From an uncultured Collinsella sp. (GTDB lineage: Bacteria; Actinomycetota; Coriobacteriia; Coriobacteriales; Coriobacteriaceae), in NCBI GenBank assembly GCA_900541135.1, contig UQIG01000004.1:1-64000 (forward strand): a DNA stretch of 64,000 nucleotides. Direction: 5' to 3'. How positions within the stretch are numbered: position 1 is the first letter of the stretch; each line of letters starts with the position of its first letter. Positions 1-9,600 of the stretch are shown one piece after another. The notes beneath the pieces were generated by a model. The model was not told where the DNA came from. It did no database searches and saw only the letters and a program-made list of their open reading frames with translations. A program made the translations under genes and the position numbers.

Positions 1-47
1 GAGATTCGCCTTAGTCTCGTGGGCTCGGAGATGTGTATAAGAGACAG
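1..47. other. Illumina/Nextera adapter carry-over
   Basis: Bases 1-5 match the end of the P7 primer, 6-13 (TCGCCTTA) equal the N701 i7 index, 14-28 are the Nextera read-2 stem, and 29-47 are the 19-bp Tn5 mosaic end (AGATGTGTATAAGAGACAG). The parts are in exact library order, so this is untrimmed sequencing adapter and not bacterial DNA. Genomic sequence starts at base 48. Confidence 0.97.
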
Positions 48-1169
48 CTCGTAGAGCTCGCAGGCAAACAGGCCGCCGGCGCGCAGCATGTAAGGCGCCG
101 CATTGAGCAGGCGGCGGAAGATATCGAGGCCGTCGGCGCCGCCCTCAAGCGCCAGGTCGGGCTCGAAGTCCTTGACCTCGTGCGGCAGTGAGCGCATGAC
201 GTCGGTCGGAATGTAGGGCGGATTGGAGACAAGCACATCAAAGGTGCCCCACTCTTCGCGGGGAATGGAACTCACCAGGTTGGTGAGGCTAAAGGCGACC
301 TCATCGGATGTGAGACCGAGCGCGTCGCGGTTTTTGGTGGCCAGATCGATAGCGCGCGGCTCGATATCGGTGGCGGTGCAGGTAACGTGGCCGCGGCGCT
401 CCCAGGCAAGGGAGAGCGAGATGCAGCCCGTGCCGCAGCCGACCTCGAGAACGCGGGCGATGCGGGGCTCGGCTGGGGCAGGCGAAGCGGCATCCTGAGC
501 TGAAGCCGTCTCCTGGTCGGCACCCTCGATAGCGATGCCGTATTCGTCGAGCTCGGACTCGGCAGCTTCCGCGACTTCGGCTTCTGCTGCCTGCGCGGCG
601 GCTTCCTCGGCCTCGCGGTCGGCCAGCTCCTCGGCATAGGCACGGCTGCCGAGCACGTCGCTACCCAGCGCAGCCTCATCGGCGGCCGTCAGGTTGGCGG
701 CACGGCGCTCGGCGGTCGCGCGTTCGTCTGCCAGCGCGGCCTCAGCCTTGCGTGCCTCCTCGACCTCATCGTTCCAAGGCAGCTCAACACGCTGACGGGC
801 AGCAGCCTCGGGGCTCAGCACCTCGGCATCCAGATAATTGAGGACTTCCTCGACGAGCATCTCGGTCTCGGGACGCGGAATGAGCACGCCGGGGGCGCAC
901 GTGACGTCGATCATGCGAAACTGCGTGCTGCCGGTGATGTACTGCAGCGGTTCACCTTTAGCGCGACGAACAACGGCCGCGTGCATGGTCTCGAGCTGAG
1001 CCGCGTTAAGCGTCTCGTCCATGCGCATATATAAGTCGATGCGTGCCAAACCCGTGGCAGCGCAGAGCAGCCACTCGGCAGAAAGACGGGGGTGCTCCTC
1101 GCCGCGCTCGGCCAGGTACTCCTTGGTCCACTCGAGACAACGCTTGATGGTCCAAATCTCGTTTGCCAT
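48..1169 (-). CDS. prmC: Peptide chain release factor N5-glutamine methyltransferase, 3'-truncated
   Basis: PrmC/HemK methylates the Gln of the GGQ motif in release factors, here presumably the RF1 encoded upstream. The N-terminal helical domain is followed by IPRPETE (about residues 97-103), the SAM-binding motif VLEVGCGTG (about 240) and the catalytic SNPPYIP. In typical PrmC the first two motifs lie about 20-25 residues apart. Here about 135 residues separate them, so there is an insertion of roughly 115 residues rich in Ala and Glu. The ATG at 1169 begins MANEIWTIKR. The gene has no stop in the window: the frame runs open into the adapter at 47, so the last 374th codon visible is a truncation and not the natural end. 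prfA lies upstream on the same strand, but 672 nt away. Confidence 0.9.
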
Positions 1170-1308
1170 GGGGCCCTCCCCTCTTAAGCGCCGGACGGCG
1201 CGCGAATGTCGGAGCAGATTGTACGCGAGGGCGGCACGCGGCAAGGGACGATTGGAAGCGATTATCGAGAATCAGCCCAGAATTTTGCTTGAATCGCAAT
1301 CGAAGTGT

Positions 1309-1480
1309 TCATTCGTCGACGTCTAAATCTGCATCCGCCAAGCTTTTGGCAAGGTTGCCCCAAAACTGACCAATATCTAACCAAGAACTTGCCAAATCAC
1401 TTGACGAACAACGCGGTAAAAACCACCCCGCGACTTCTTGGACGATTTTTCGAGCAATATTTTCAATAACAGATGAATGC
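1309..1480 (-). pseudogene. Possible remnant of an unidentified gene
   Basis: One minus-strand frame reads open from just after a TAA (about 1481) to a TGA at 1309 and ends in protein-like sequence (…DIGQFWGNLAKSLADADLD…). No ATG or GTG and no ribosome site precedes it, so it can only be the 3' end of a decayed gene. The base composition is more AT-rich than in the neighbours. I do not recognise the family. It may also be a chance frame. Confidence 0.25.
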
Positions 1481-1672
1481 CCTTAATTGCTCTAAGCAGG
1501 TAAATAGCTTAATTTCCAACAAAGCAAATTAAATAAATTCGAAAAGTAATTTACCCAACCTAGTCATTTAAGAACGTCCCCAATGACTAAAATGCCATCA
1601 CAGCCGACTGAATAAAATATCAGGGCAATGTCCCCAATGACTCCCTACGGATCATTTGACAACCAAGAAAAC

Positions 1673-1809
1673 GCCGATGTTTTGGCAATGCCAGCGAGCG
1701 ACGTCCAGAGCGAACAAGTTGGCATGAAAAAGGCAAGGCATGGACCTTCTGGTCATGCCTTGCCTTTTGAATGACAAAATGTCGCTCTGGGCGGCGCGCA
1801 GCGTCGAGC
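1673..1809. repeat. Structured intergenic repeat, copy 1, with bidirectional terminator
   Basis: This 136-nt stretch is about 92% identical to 16684-16818. Its core hairpin (arms GGCAAGGCATGGACC and GGTCATGCCTTGCC, loop TTCT) is followed by T-runs on both strands, so it can act as an intrinsic terminator in either direction. An outer pair of arms (CCAGAGCGA / TCGCTCTGG) encloses it. A separate hairpin at 1811-1838 (GTTACGCGGTTT with its complement) sits between the element and the prfA stop codon. It probably ends prfA transcription. Confidence 0.8.
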
Positions 1810-1841
1810 CGTTACGCGGTTTGGCAAAACCGCGTAACCCA

Positions 1842-2909
1842 CTACACAGCCTGCGCCAGCTTCTCGGCTCGCTCGGCGGCGGCGAGCGCCTCGATGACGG
1901 TGCCGAGCTGATCGCCCAGAAGGACGCCGTTGTAGGTGGAGTTGAAACCGATGCGGTGATCGGTCACGCGGTCCTGGGGCTGGTTGTAGGTACGGATCTT
2001 CTCGGAACGGTTGCCGTGGCCGATCTGGCTCTGGCGCTCGGCACCGAGCTCGGCCTGCTGCTTCTCGAGTTCCATCTCGTACAGACGGGCGCGCAGCATC
2101 TGCATGCAGACCTCGCGGTTCTGGATCTGGGAACGCTGCTCCTGTGACTGCACCACGGTGTTGGTGGGCAGGTGGGTAATGCGCACGGCGGAGTAGGTAG
2201 TGTTAACGCACTGACCGCCAGGGCCGGAAGCACAGTAGGTGTCGATGCGCAGATCGGACTGGTTAATCTGGACGTCGATCTCCTCGGCCTCGGGAAGCAC
2301 GGCGACGGTAGCCGTGGAAGTCTGGATACGGCCCTGGGACTCGGTCTTGGGGACACGCTGGACGCGGTGCACGCCGGACTCGTACTTCATGACGGAGTAG
2401 ACGCGGTCGCCCTCGACCTTGAACTCGATGGACTTAAAGCCGCCAGCCTCGCTGGGGCTGGAATCGAGCACCGTGGTCTTCCAACCACGCGACTCGCAGA
2501 AGCGCTGGTACATCTTGTACAGATCGCCGGCAAAGATGGCGGCCTCGTCGCCACCGGCGGCGGAGCGGATCTCGACGATGGTGTTCTTGTCGTCGTTGGG
2601 GTCGCTCGGGATGAGCATGTACTTGATGTCTTCCTCGAGCTGTGGGAGCTTTTCCTCGTTCTCGGAGATGTCCATCTGGAGCATCTCCTTCTCGTCCGCA
2701 TCGCTGGTGTCGCGGAGCATCTCCTTGGCGGCCTCGATGTCATCGAGCGCGCCGATGTACTCGCGCGAGGCGGCGATGAGGTCGGACTGGTGTGCGTACT
2801 CCTTGTTGAGACGCGTGAACTCCTTGATGTCGGAGGCGACGGCCGGGTCGGAGAGCTTCTTCTCGAGCTCCTCGTAGGCCTTAATGATCTTTTCGAGCTT
2901 GTCGCGCAT
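1842..2909 (-). CDS. prfA: Peptide chain release factor 1 (RF1)
   Basis: RF1 recognises UAA and UAG in the ribosomal A site and triggers release of the finished peptide. At 355 residues the length is normal. The stop-codon-reading PxT tripeptide is PKT (residues 187-189, within RVPKTESQGR) and the catalytic GGQ is at 231-233 (SGPGGQCVNTT). The N-terminal coiled region and the AGGDEA segment (about 118-123) also match the family. The start at 2909 has AAAGGAG seven nt upstream. prmC, whose product modifies this GGQ, follows on the same strand but is separated by a terminator and 672 nt. Confidence 0.98.
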   Translation of the reverse strand: MRDKLEKIIKAYEELEKKLSDPAVASDIKEFTRLNKEYAHQSDLIAASREYIGALDDIEAAKEMLRDTSDADEKEMLQMDISENEEKLPQLEEDIKYMLIPSDPNDDKNTIVEIRSAAGGDEAAIFAGDLYKMYQRFCESRGWKTTVLDSSPSEAGGFKSIEFKVEGDRVYSVMKYESGVHRVQRVPKTESQGRIQTSTATVAVLPEAEEIDVQINQSDLRIDTYCASGPGGQCVNTTYSAVRITHLPTNTVVQSQEQRSQIQNREVCMQMLRARLYEMELEKQQAELGAERQSQIGHGNRSEKIRTYNQPQDRVTDHRIGFNSTYNGVLLGDQLGTVIEALAAAERAEKLAQAV

Positions 2910-3247
2910 GGCGGGACTCCTTTATGTGCGTGAAGGTGAAAATCGGCAGAGTTGATGGGGCGCGCGGCGCCACTGCGGGGGTAAGCCCAGCTAGAACATG
3001 TCGATCTTCAGATACATGCGCATCCCTTCGCGTATGGGGTACATAGTTGCAGTCTAACCCATACATGATAGCGTGCGCAGGCATACCTGCATATAACCCG
3101 CACGGAATGCGACAAAGGGTCAGTCTCTTTCCTTGAATACAACTTCATCCGAACGCCTCCCGCATTCATCCGCACATATACGGATAAATTTGGGAATCCG
3201 ATACCCTGAGGGCCGGATCGGCCGGCCCCGGGAGATCGGAGGACGCC
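2910..3247. other. Intergenic region upstream of prfA
   Basis: The prfA leader and promoter must lie here on the minus strand, but I could not fix convincing -35/-10 boxes. A small inverted repeat (ATCCG, 8 nt, CGGAT) is at 3168-3185, before the transposase remnant. rpmE, often next to prfA in this class, is absent. Nothing else was recognised. Confidence 0.5.
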
Positions 3248-3576
3248 ATGTCCGGAAAGGGCGGGAAGGGTGCCGCGAGGGCGGTCCCGAGGACCCACGG
3301 CAGGCTCACCGGGTACGAGCGGGACACGGTCCAGAGGATGCTGAAGCGCAGGGTTCGCTCGGCCACTTCCTCGAGAGGTTCAAGGGCGTATCGACCCGCA
3401 GGCTCCACAGCTGCCTGATGTGGTTCAGATGGCTGCGCGAGGCCGCACGCGTCGGGGACAGGACGTCGCTCATGCGCGAGCAGCTCGACGACGGGCGCTA
3501 CGAAAAGATCCGGAAGAAGATGATGGAGCCGGAGTACGAGTTCCATCTGGAGCCGGACGTGCAAACGGCGGGTTAA
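3248..3576 (+). pseudogene. Transposase remnant (possibly IS1595/ISXO2-like)
   Basis: The ATG at 3248 follows a good ribosome site (GGAGGACGCC) and opens a basic peptide (MSGKGGKGAARAVPRTHGRL…) that loses sense near 3345. A different frame then encodes SLGHFLERFKGVSTRRLHS and continues through MWFRWLREAARVGD to a TAA at 3576. The second piece resembles the C-terminal end of IS1595-type transposases, in which a GVST-x-x-L-x-x-YL segment is common; this is from memory only. The two pieces look joined by a deletion or frameshift. The catalytic DDE core is missing, so it cannot be active. Confidence 0.45.
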
Positions 3577-3590
3577 CATAGCCTTTCACC

Positions 3591-3630
3591 AAAAAGGGCG
3601 AGCGGCCGCGCCCTGCGACCACCCGCCCTC
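3591..3630 (-). terminator. Terminator of the giant surface protein gene
   Basis: On the minus strand a GC-rich stem (AGGGCGGGTGGTCGC paired with GCGGCCGCTCGCCCT) is followed by TTTTT, about 30 nt after the stop codon at 3658. Confidence 0.65.
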
Positions 3631-3657
3631 AATCAAAGCCCTTCTCGGCCGCCGTAG

Positions 3658-6600
3658 CTACCGGTTCCGGCGCCGCAGGATAACGCCTGCGGCGATCAGC
3701 ACCACCGCGCCGCCCGCGATGCCACCCAGGGCCATCGGCGACAAGCTGGTATCGCCCGTATACGGCAGACCCGGCTTCTCCTCCTTCGGCACCGGTGACT
3801 TGCTCGGCGGATTGGTGGGCGGCTCCGTCGGCGGGGTGGTCGGCGGCGTGTACGTGTTCTTGAACACCGGCGCCACGGCGCCGTCATAGGTTACCGTCGC
3901 CACCAGATGGCCCGCACCGTCGTCCGTCACCGTCACCGTTACCCGGTGCTCAGCCGCGTCGTACGTCACGTTCTTCTGACCGTCGTCCACCTCGGAGATG
4001 CTGTAGGCGTACGTTCCGGGCTTGTCGTACGAGATCGCCTCGAAGCCCACCGTGCCGTCCGCCGCGTTCTTGGCGGTCTGCAGCACCTTGCCGTCGGTAT
4101 CCTTCAGCTGGAAGGAGAACTGCCCTTCCTTCAGGTCCTCGCCGCTCAGCACCTTGGAGGCCCCCAGCTTCACCTCAGTCGCGGCCGGCGCGTAGCTGTT
4201 GCTGAACGCCACCGCATCCACAGCCTTGCCGCCTGTGCTGTAGGCAACCTGCGCCTCCAGCTCGTGCGTCTCCGCATTCTCCGTCACCGTCACCGTTGCG
4301 GTAAAGACCGTCGTGTCGTAGGTGACGCCGTTCGCCGTCGCCCCTGCCTGCTCGGACACGGTGTAGACATACGTCCCCACCTTATCCAGCTGCAGCGGCG
4401 CGAAGCCGAACGTGCCGTCGACGCCGTTCTGAACCGTCTGCACCACGTTACCGTCGGCGTCCTTCAGATCGAAGGAGAACTCACCCTCGGCCAGGTCGCG
4501 GCCGGTCAGTGCCTTCGTTCCGGTAATCGTCGCCGTCGTTGCCGTCGGCGTGTAGGTGTTGGTGAAGGTAAGATCAGCAGCCGCCTTGCTCGCCGTCGCG
4601 GCCAGCTGGCCGCTGCCGCCGTCGTCGGTCACGTTCACCGTCACGTCCAACACCGCATCGCTGTAAGTAATGGTGCCATCATGGCCCGCAACCTCCTTCA
4701 CCTGGTACGCATGCGAACCAGTTGCGGTGTACGAGATGGCCTTGAAGGTAAACGCGTTACCCACGTTCGTGGTCCGGTCGATCTCCTGCCCCGTGGTCAC
4801 GTCAATCAGAGCGAACGTGAACTCGCCATCGGCGGGCGTCCGCGTGGTGGCCGGGTCGGCATTCTTAAGCACCTTGGTGCCAGAAATCTGGTAGGAGGTC
4901 TGTCCCGGCTGGTAGCTGTTCGCAAACGTCATGGTTCCGGGCGAGACGCCGTTCTCGGTACCCTCGCTCGGCTTCACCGTGGAGCTCTCTACCACCAGCT
5001 TGCCGTCGTTGTTGTCCTTCACCACGTAGGTCAGGGTGTACGTCTTGCCGGTGTAGGTCACGCCCGGCACGCCCGGCGCGTCGTCCGTCGGCTGCACCTC
5101 GCGGACCGTGTAGGTAAAGGTGCCCGCATGGTCGAAGGTCAGCTTGTCGAAGGCAACCTTGCCGTCGGCATCGTTCTTCTGGGTCTGGATCACCGAGCCG
5201 TCAGACCCCACCAGCTCGAAGGCGAAGTCTCCCGCCTTTAGCTGATAGCTGCCGTCGTGCACGTCAACGCTCTTGGTGAGGGCGATCGCGCCGGAGTCCG
5301 TCGCCCGTGCCTTGTAGGCGTTGGTGAAGGTGGGCTTCGCGGCGTCCGTACCGTCGTAGACAACGCTCGCCTGCAGCGTGCCGGCATTGTCCGTAACCGT
5401 CACCACGGCTTGGTGCAACGTATCGTCGTAGGCCACGTAGGACAGGTCGCCCTTCCGCTCCACGATGGTGTACTCGTGCGTGCCCGGCTTCGCGTAGGAG
5501 AAGGCGCCGAAGTTAACACTTCCGTCCGCGCCGTTGGTCGCGGTCCGGACGGGCTTGGCTCCGGCAAGCTGCTCAGCCGTCAGGTTGCCCTCGTACACAT
5601 CGAAGGTGAACTCGCCGCCCTTGAGTACGATCGGCGTGTTGTCGTCCTTCTTCACGTATCTCTTCTGCGCACCGAGGGCCAGACCGGTCGCGGCCGGCTG
5701 GTAGGTGTTGGTGAAGGTCTCCGAGCCGGATGTGTTCGTCACGACCGCCTTCGCGTTCAGCGCTCCGGCCCCGCCGTCTGTGACCGTCACCTTGTAGGTG
5801 AGAGGATGGTTGTCATAGACCATGCCGGCCTCCGCGCCCGGCTGCTCCACGATGGTGTAGGTGAAGTCCTTGCTCACGGCGCCGCCCAAGTCGGAGAGCT
5901 GGAACTCGCGCGTGAAGCTGACCTTGCCGTCGGCGTCGTTCTTCGCGGTGCCGAGCACGTTGCCGGCGGCATCCTTCAGCTCGAAGGTGTACTCGCCGTC
6001 CGCGGGCTTCGTCGCGTGGTCGAAGCCGTCCGCAACCTTGATGGTCTTGGTCGCCGTCAGGGTTACGGAACCCTTTGCGTCGTAGGTGTTGTTGAAGGTG
6101 GGAGCCGTAGCGTCACCGTCATAGGTGACAATCACCTTCGTCTTGTTGTTGTCGTCCTGGTTCTGCTCTACCTTGACGTGGACCTTGACTTCTTTGGCGT
6201 CGTAGACCACGCCGTCGACGGCCTGGCCGGCTTTCTCCTCCTTGAACGTGTAGTCGTACTCGCCCAGGTTCAGGTTCTTGACGGTCAGCTTGACCTTGCC
6301 GTCCTGGTCGTTGGTGCCCTTGGAAACCTCGTTGCCGGCCTGGTCGTACAGGCCGAAAGTGAACGCACCAGCCGTCAGGTCCTTGCCCTTGAGGGTCTTC
6401 GTGGCCTCGACGGTAACGTCCGTCGTCGGCTTCGAGTTGGTGAAGGTCGACACGGCCTCCTCTCCGTCGTATGTGACGGTCGCCCTCAGCTCGCCCTTCT
6501 CGTCGGTGACCTTGACGTGGACCTTCACGTCCTTCGCGTCGTAGACGACGGTCGAGTCGTTGCCGGCAACCTCCCTGATGGCGTAGTCGTGATCGCCCGG

Positions 6601-9600
6601 CGTGTCGTAGCTGATTGCCTGGAAGGCAACCTTGCCATCCTTGTCATTCTGGACGGCCTGGATCACGTTGCCATCCTTGTCGAGCAGCTGGAACGTGAAG
6701 TCGCCCCCTGCGAGCTCACCGCCCGTGAAGCGCTTCTTCGCCTTGAGCGTTACCGAGGTCTCCTTCGGGTGGTACGTGTTCATGAAGGTCTGCGAGTTGT
6801 CTCCACTCGTTACCTGCGGTGTGGCCCTCAGCGTGCCGGTGCCATCGTCCGCGACCGTCACCTTGTAGATGAGCGCATGGGTGTCGTAGAGCATGCCCGG
6901 CTCCGTGCCCGGCTTCTCCGCGATGGTGTAGGTAAAGTCCTTGCTCGCGGCGCCGTCCAGGTCGGAGAGCTCGAAGTCGCGCGTGAACTTCACCGTGCCA
7001 TCGGCCTTGTTCGTCGCAGTGTCGAGCACGTTGCCGGCGGCATCCTTCAGGTCGAAGGTGTACTCGCCGCCCTTCAGCTTGGTGTCGTGCGTGAAGCCCG
7101 GCGCGACCGCAACGACCTTGGTCGCCGTCAGCTCCGCGGATCCCTTTGCGGTATAGGTGTTCTTGAAGGTGGGGGCGACCGTCTCGCCATCGTCGTAGGT
7201 GACGCTCGCCTCCAACTGGCCGGCGTTGTCCACGACCGTCACCACGGCGTGGTGCACCGTATCGTCGTAGGCCACGTGGGACAGGTTGCCCTTCTGCTCC
7301 GCGATGGTGTATTTGTACTCGCCGGCCTTGGTGTAGTTGATGGCCAGGAAGGTAACGGTGCCGTCCTCGCCGTTCTTAGCGGTCTGGATGGGTTGCTTGC
7401 CCTTCAGCTGCTCAGCCGTCAGATCACCCTCGTACAGGTCGAAGGTGAACTCGCCGCCCTTGAGCGTGGCCTGCGTGTTGTCGGACTTCACATAGGCCTT
7501 CGTCGCCGTGAGCGCCACCGAGGTCTCGGCGGGCTGGTACTTGTTGGTGAAGGTCGGGATATCGTTCTTGCCGTCGTAAGTGACGGTCGCCTTCGCCTTG
7601 TTGTTATCGTCCTGGTTCTGCTCTACCTTGACGTGGACCTTGACTTCCTTGGCGTCGTAGGCCACGCCGTCGACGGTCTGGTCGGCTTTCTCCTCCTTGA
7701 GCGTGTAGTCGTACTCGCCCAGGTTCAGGTTCTTGACGGCCAGCTCGACCTTGCCGCCCCGGTCGTTGGTGCCCTTGGCGACCTCGTTGCCGGCCTGGTC
7801 GTACAGGCCGAAGGTGAACGCGTCGGCCGTCAGGTCCTTGCCCGTGAGGATCTTCGTCGCCTCGACGGTAACGTCCGTCGTCGGCTTCGAGTTGGTGAAG
7901 GTCGGCACGGCCTTATCGCCGCCGTAGGTGGCGACCGCCTTTAGCGTGCCGTTCTTGTTATCAGTGACCCTAACGTGCACGTTCACCGTCTTGCCGTCGT
8001 ACACGACGGTCGAGTCGTTGCCGGCAACCTCCTTGATGGTGTAGTCGTGATCGCCCGGAGTGTCGTAGCCGATTGCCTGGAAGGTAATGTTGCCGTCCTT
8101 GTCATTCGCGACGGTCTCAATGGGCGTGCCTTCCGCCTTGTCACCCTTGTACAGAGCGAACGAGAAGTCGCCCCCTGCGAGCTCACCGCCCGTGAAGTGC
8201 TTCTTCGCCGCCAGGGTCACGGAACCCTTCGCAGCATAGCTGTTGATAAAGGTGGCGAGGTTCACCTTGCCATCCTTGACCTCAGCCTTGATGGGCTTGG
8301 CCTCAGCGTCACCATCCTTCTTCACCGTCACGCCCGTGACGGTCAGCTTGGCGTCCACGTCCTCCACCGTCACCGTGGCGGTGTAAGCGGAGGCGTCCAT
8401 CGTCCAGCCGGCGTTCTGCACGCCGTCCACCACCGCGTCGTCATCGGCGTCGTGCGCCTCGGAAAGCGTGAACGTGTATGTACCGGCCTTGTTGAACTTC
8501 ATGCCGGAGAAGTCGACCGTCTGGCCGTCCTTACCTGTGATCGCGCCTTTCGTGGCCCGGGACTCCGCATGCGCGTCGCCCGCCAGGTCATCCGACACCG
8601 TCAGGTCGCCGGCAGCGATCTTCGCCTGCATGTCCGACGTGGCAGCCAGCGTGAACAAGAACTCCTTGTCCGTGCTCTCGGTGCCGGAGACCTTCTTCGT
8701 TACCTGTGGGGTCAGTTTGTCGCTGGCTTCCGCCGTGTAAGTGTTGGTAAACACCAGCTTGTTGGCTTCGGCCAACGTGCCGTCGGGTTTTTGCTTCTCG
8801 ATCTCACCGGTGATACTATCGCCTGCGCCGGTCAGATTCGTGGTACCCTGCTTGCGGCCGGTCAGCTTATAGCCCGTGGGCATCTTGTCTGCGCCGGTCA
8901 GCTCCTGCACCGCGTACTCGTCGCCCTCGCCAAGACCGTACACGCGAATCGTCTCGTCGGCCTTGATAGCATGGGTGTCGCCGTTCTTCAAATCGAACAC
9001 GACGCCGGCTTGCTTTCCGGCCCCAGCGTTCTTGAACACTGCAGCCTTGTAGGTCTTCCCCTCGGGCACGGTGAACTTGAAGGTGAACTCCGCGTCCTTA
9101 TTGCCCGTCAGGCCATCGGGCAGGGCAACCTTTTTCGTCACCTCGAGGCTCGCCTCGCGTTCGTTCGCCACGCGCACGCAGGTGGCACCTGTGAACAGGG
9201 CGTTCAAATTCATGTCGTCCAGATTGGCGCGGGTGCCCTTCGCATTAGTGTCACCAGGCACGTCCTGCGTGATGCCCATACGTATCCAGCCCGTCTCGGT
9301 CTCCAAGCGATAAGGTTTGCCTTCCTCGGTGGGCCCATACTGGTAGACACGTCCGTTGGCGCCGTACTTGAGGTGCACCTCATCCTCGCCGCCCTTGGCG
9401 TCATTGTTCCAGGAAAGGTTGTCGTTGCCGTCGAGCATCCCGTCGGACGTCTGGCGCTGGCCCTTGATCCACGTGAGCGTGTTGTCGATGTCGCCCTCTG
9501 CGCCAAACTGGCCCAGGCTCTTCATGAGCGCGCCCGGGCCCACGAACGTCGAAACACCGTCATCGGCCGTACCAGCATCGGCATGGACGCCGTAATCGTC

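Larger units (their letters stand above)
1170..1841. other. Long AT-rich gap between prfA and prmC
   Basis: In most bacteria prfA and prmC are adjacent or overlap. Here 672 nt separate them. From about 1380 to 1660 the composition is clearly more AT-rich than the flanking genes. A 13-base string GTCCCCAATGACT occurs twice (about 1576 and 1629). The gap also holds a possible minus-strand gene remnant (1309-1480) and copy 1 of the structured terminator repeat (1673-1809). No intact gene was seen. Confidence 0.7.

Noticed and set aside
3133..3576. A single intact 147-codon protein on the plus strand
   Set aside because: The first 70 codons are Arg/Gly/Pro-rich noise; only the end looks protein-like, and a better start with a ribosome site is in another frame.
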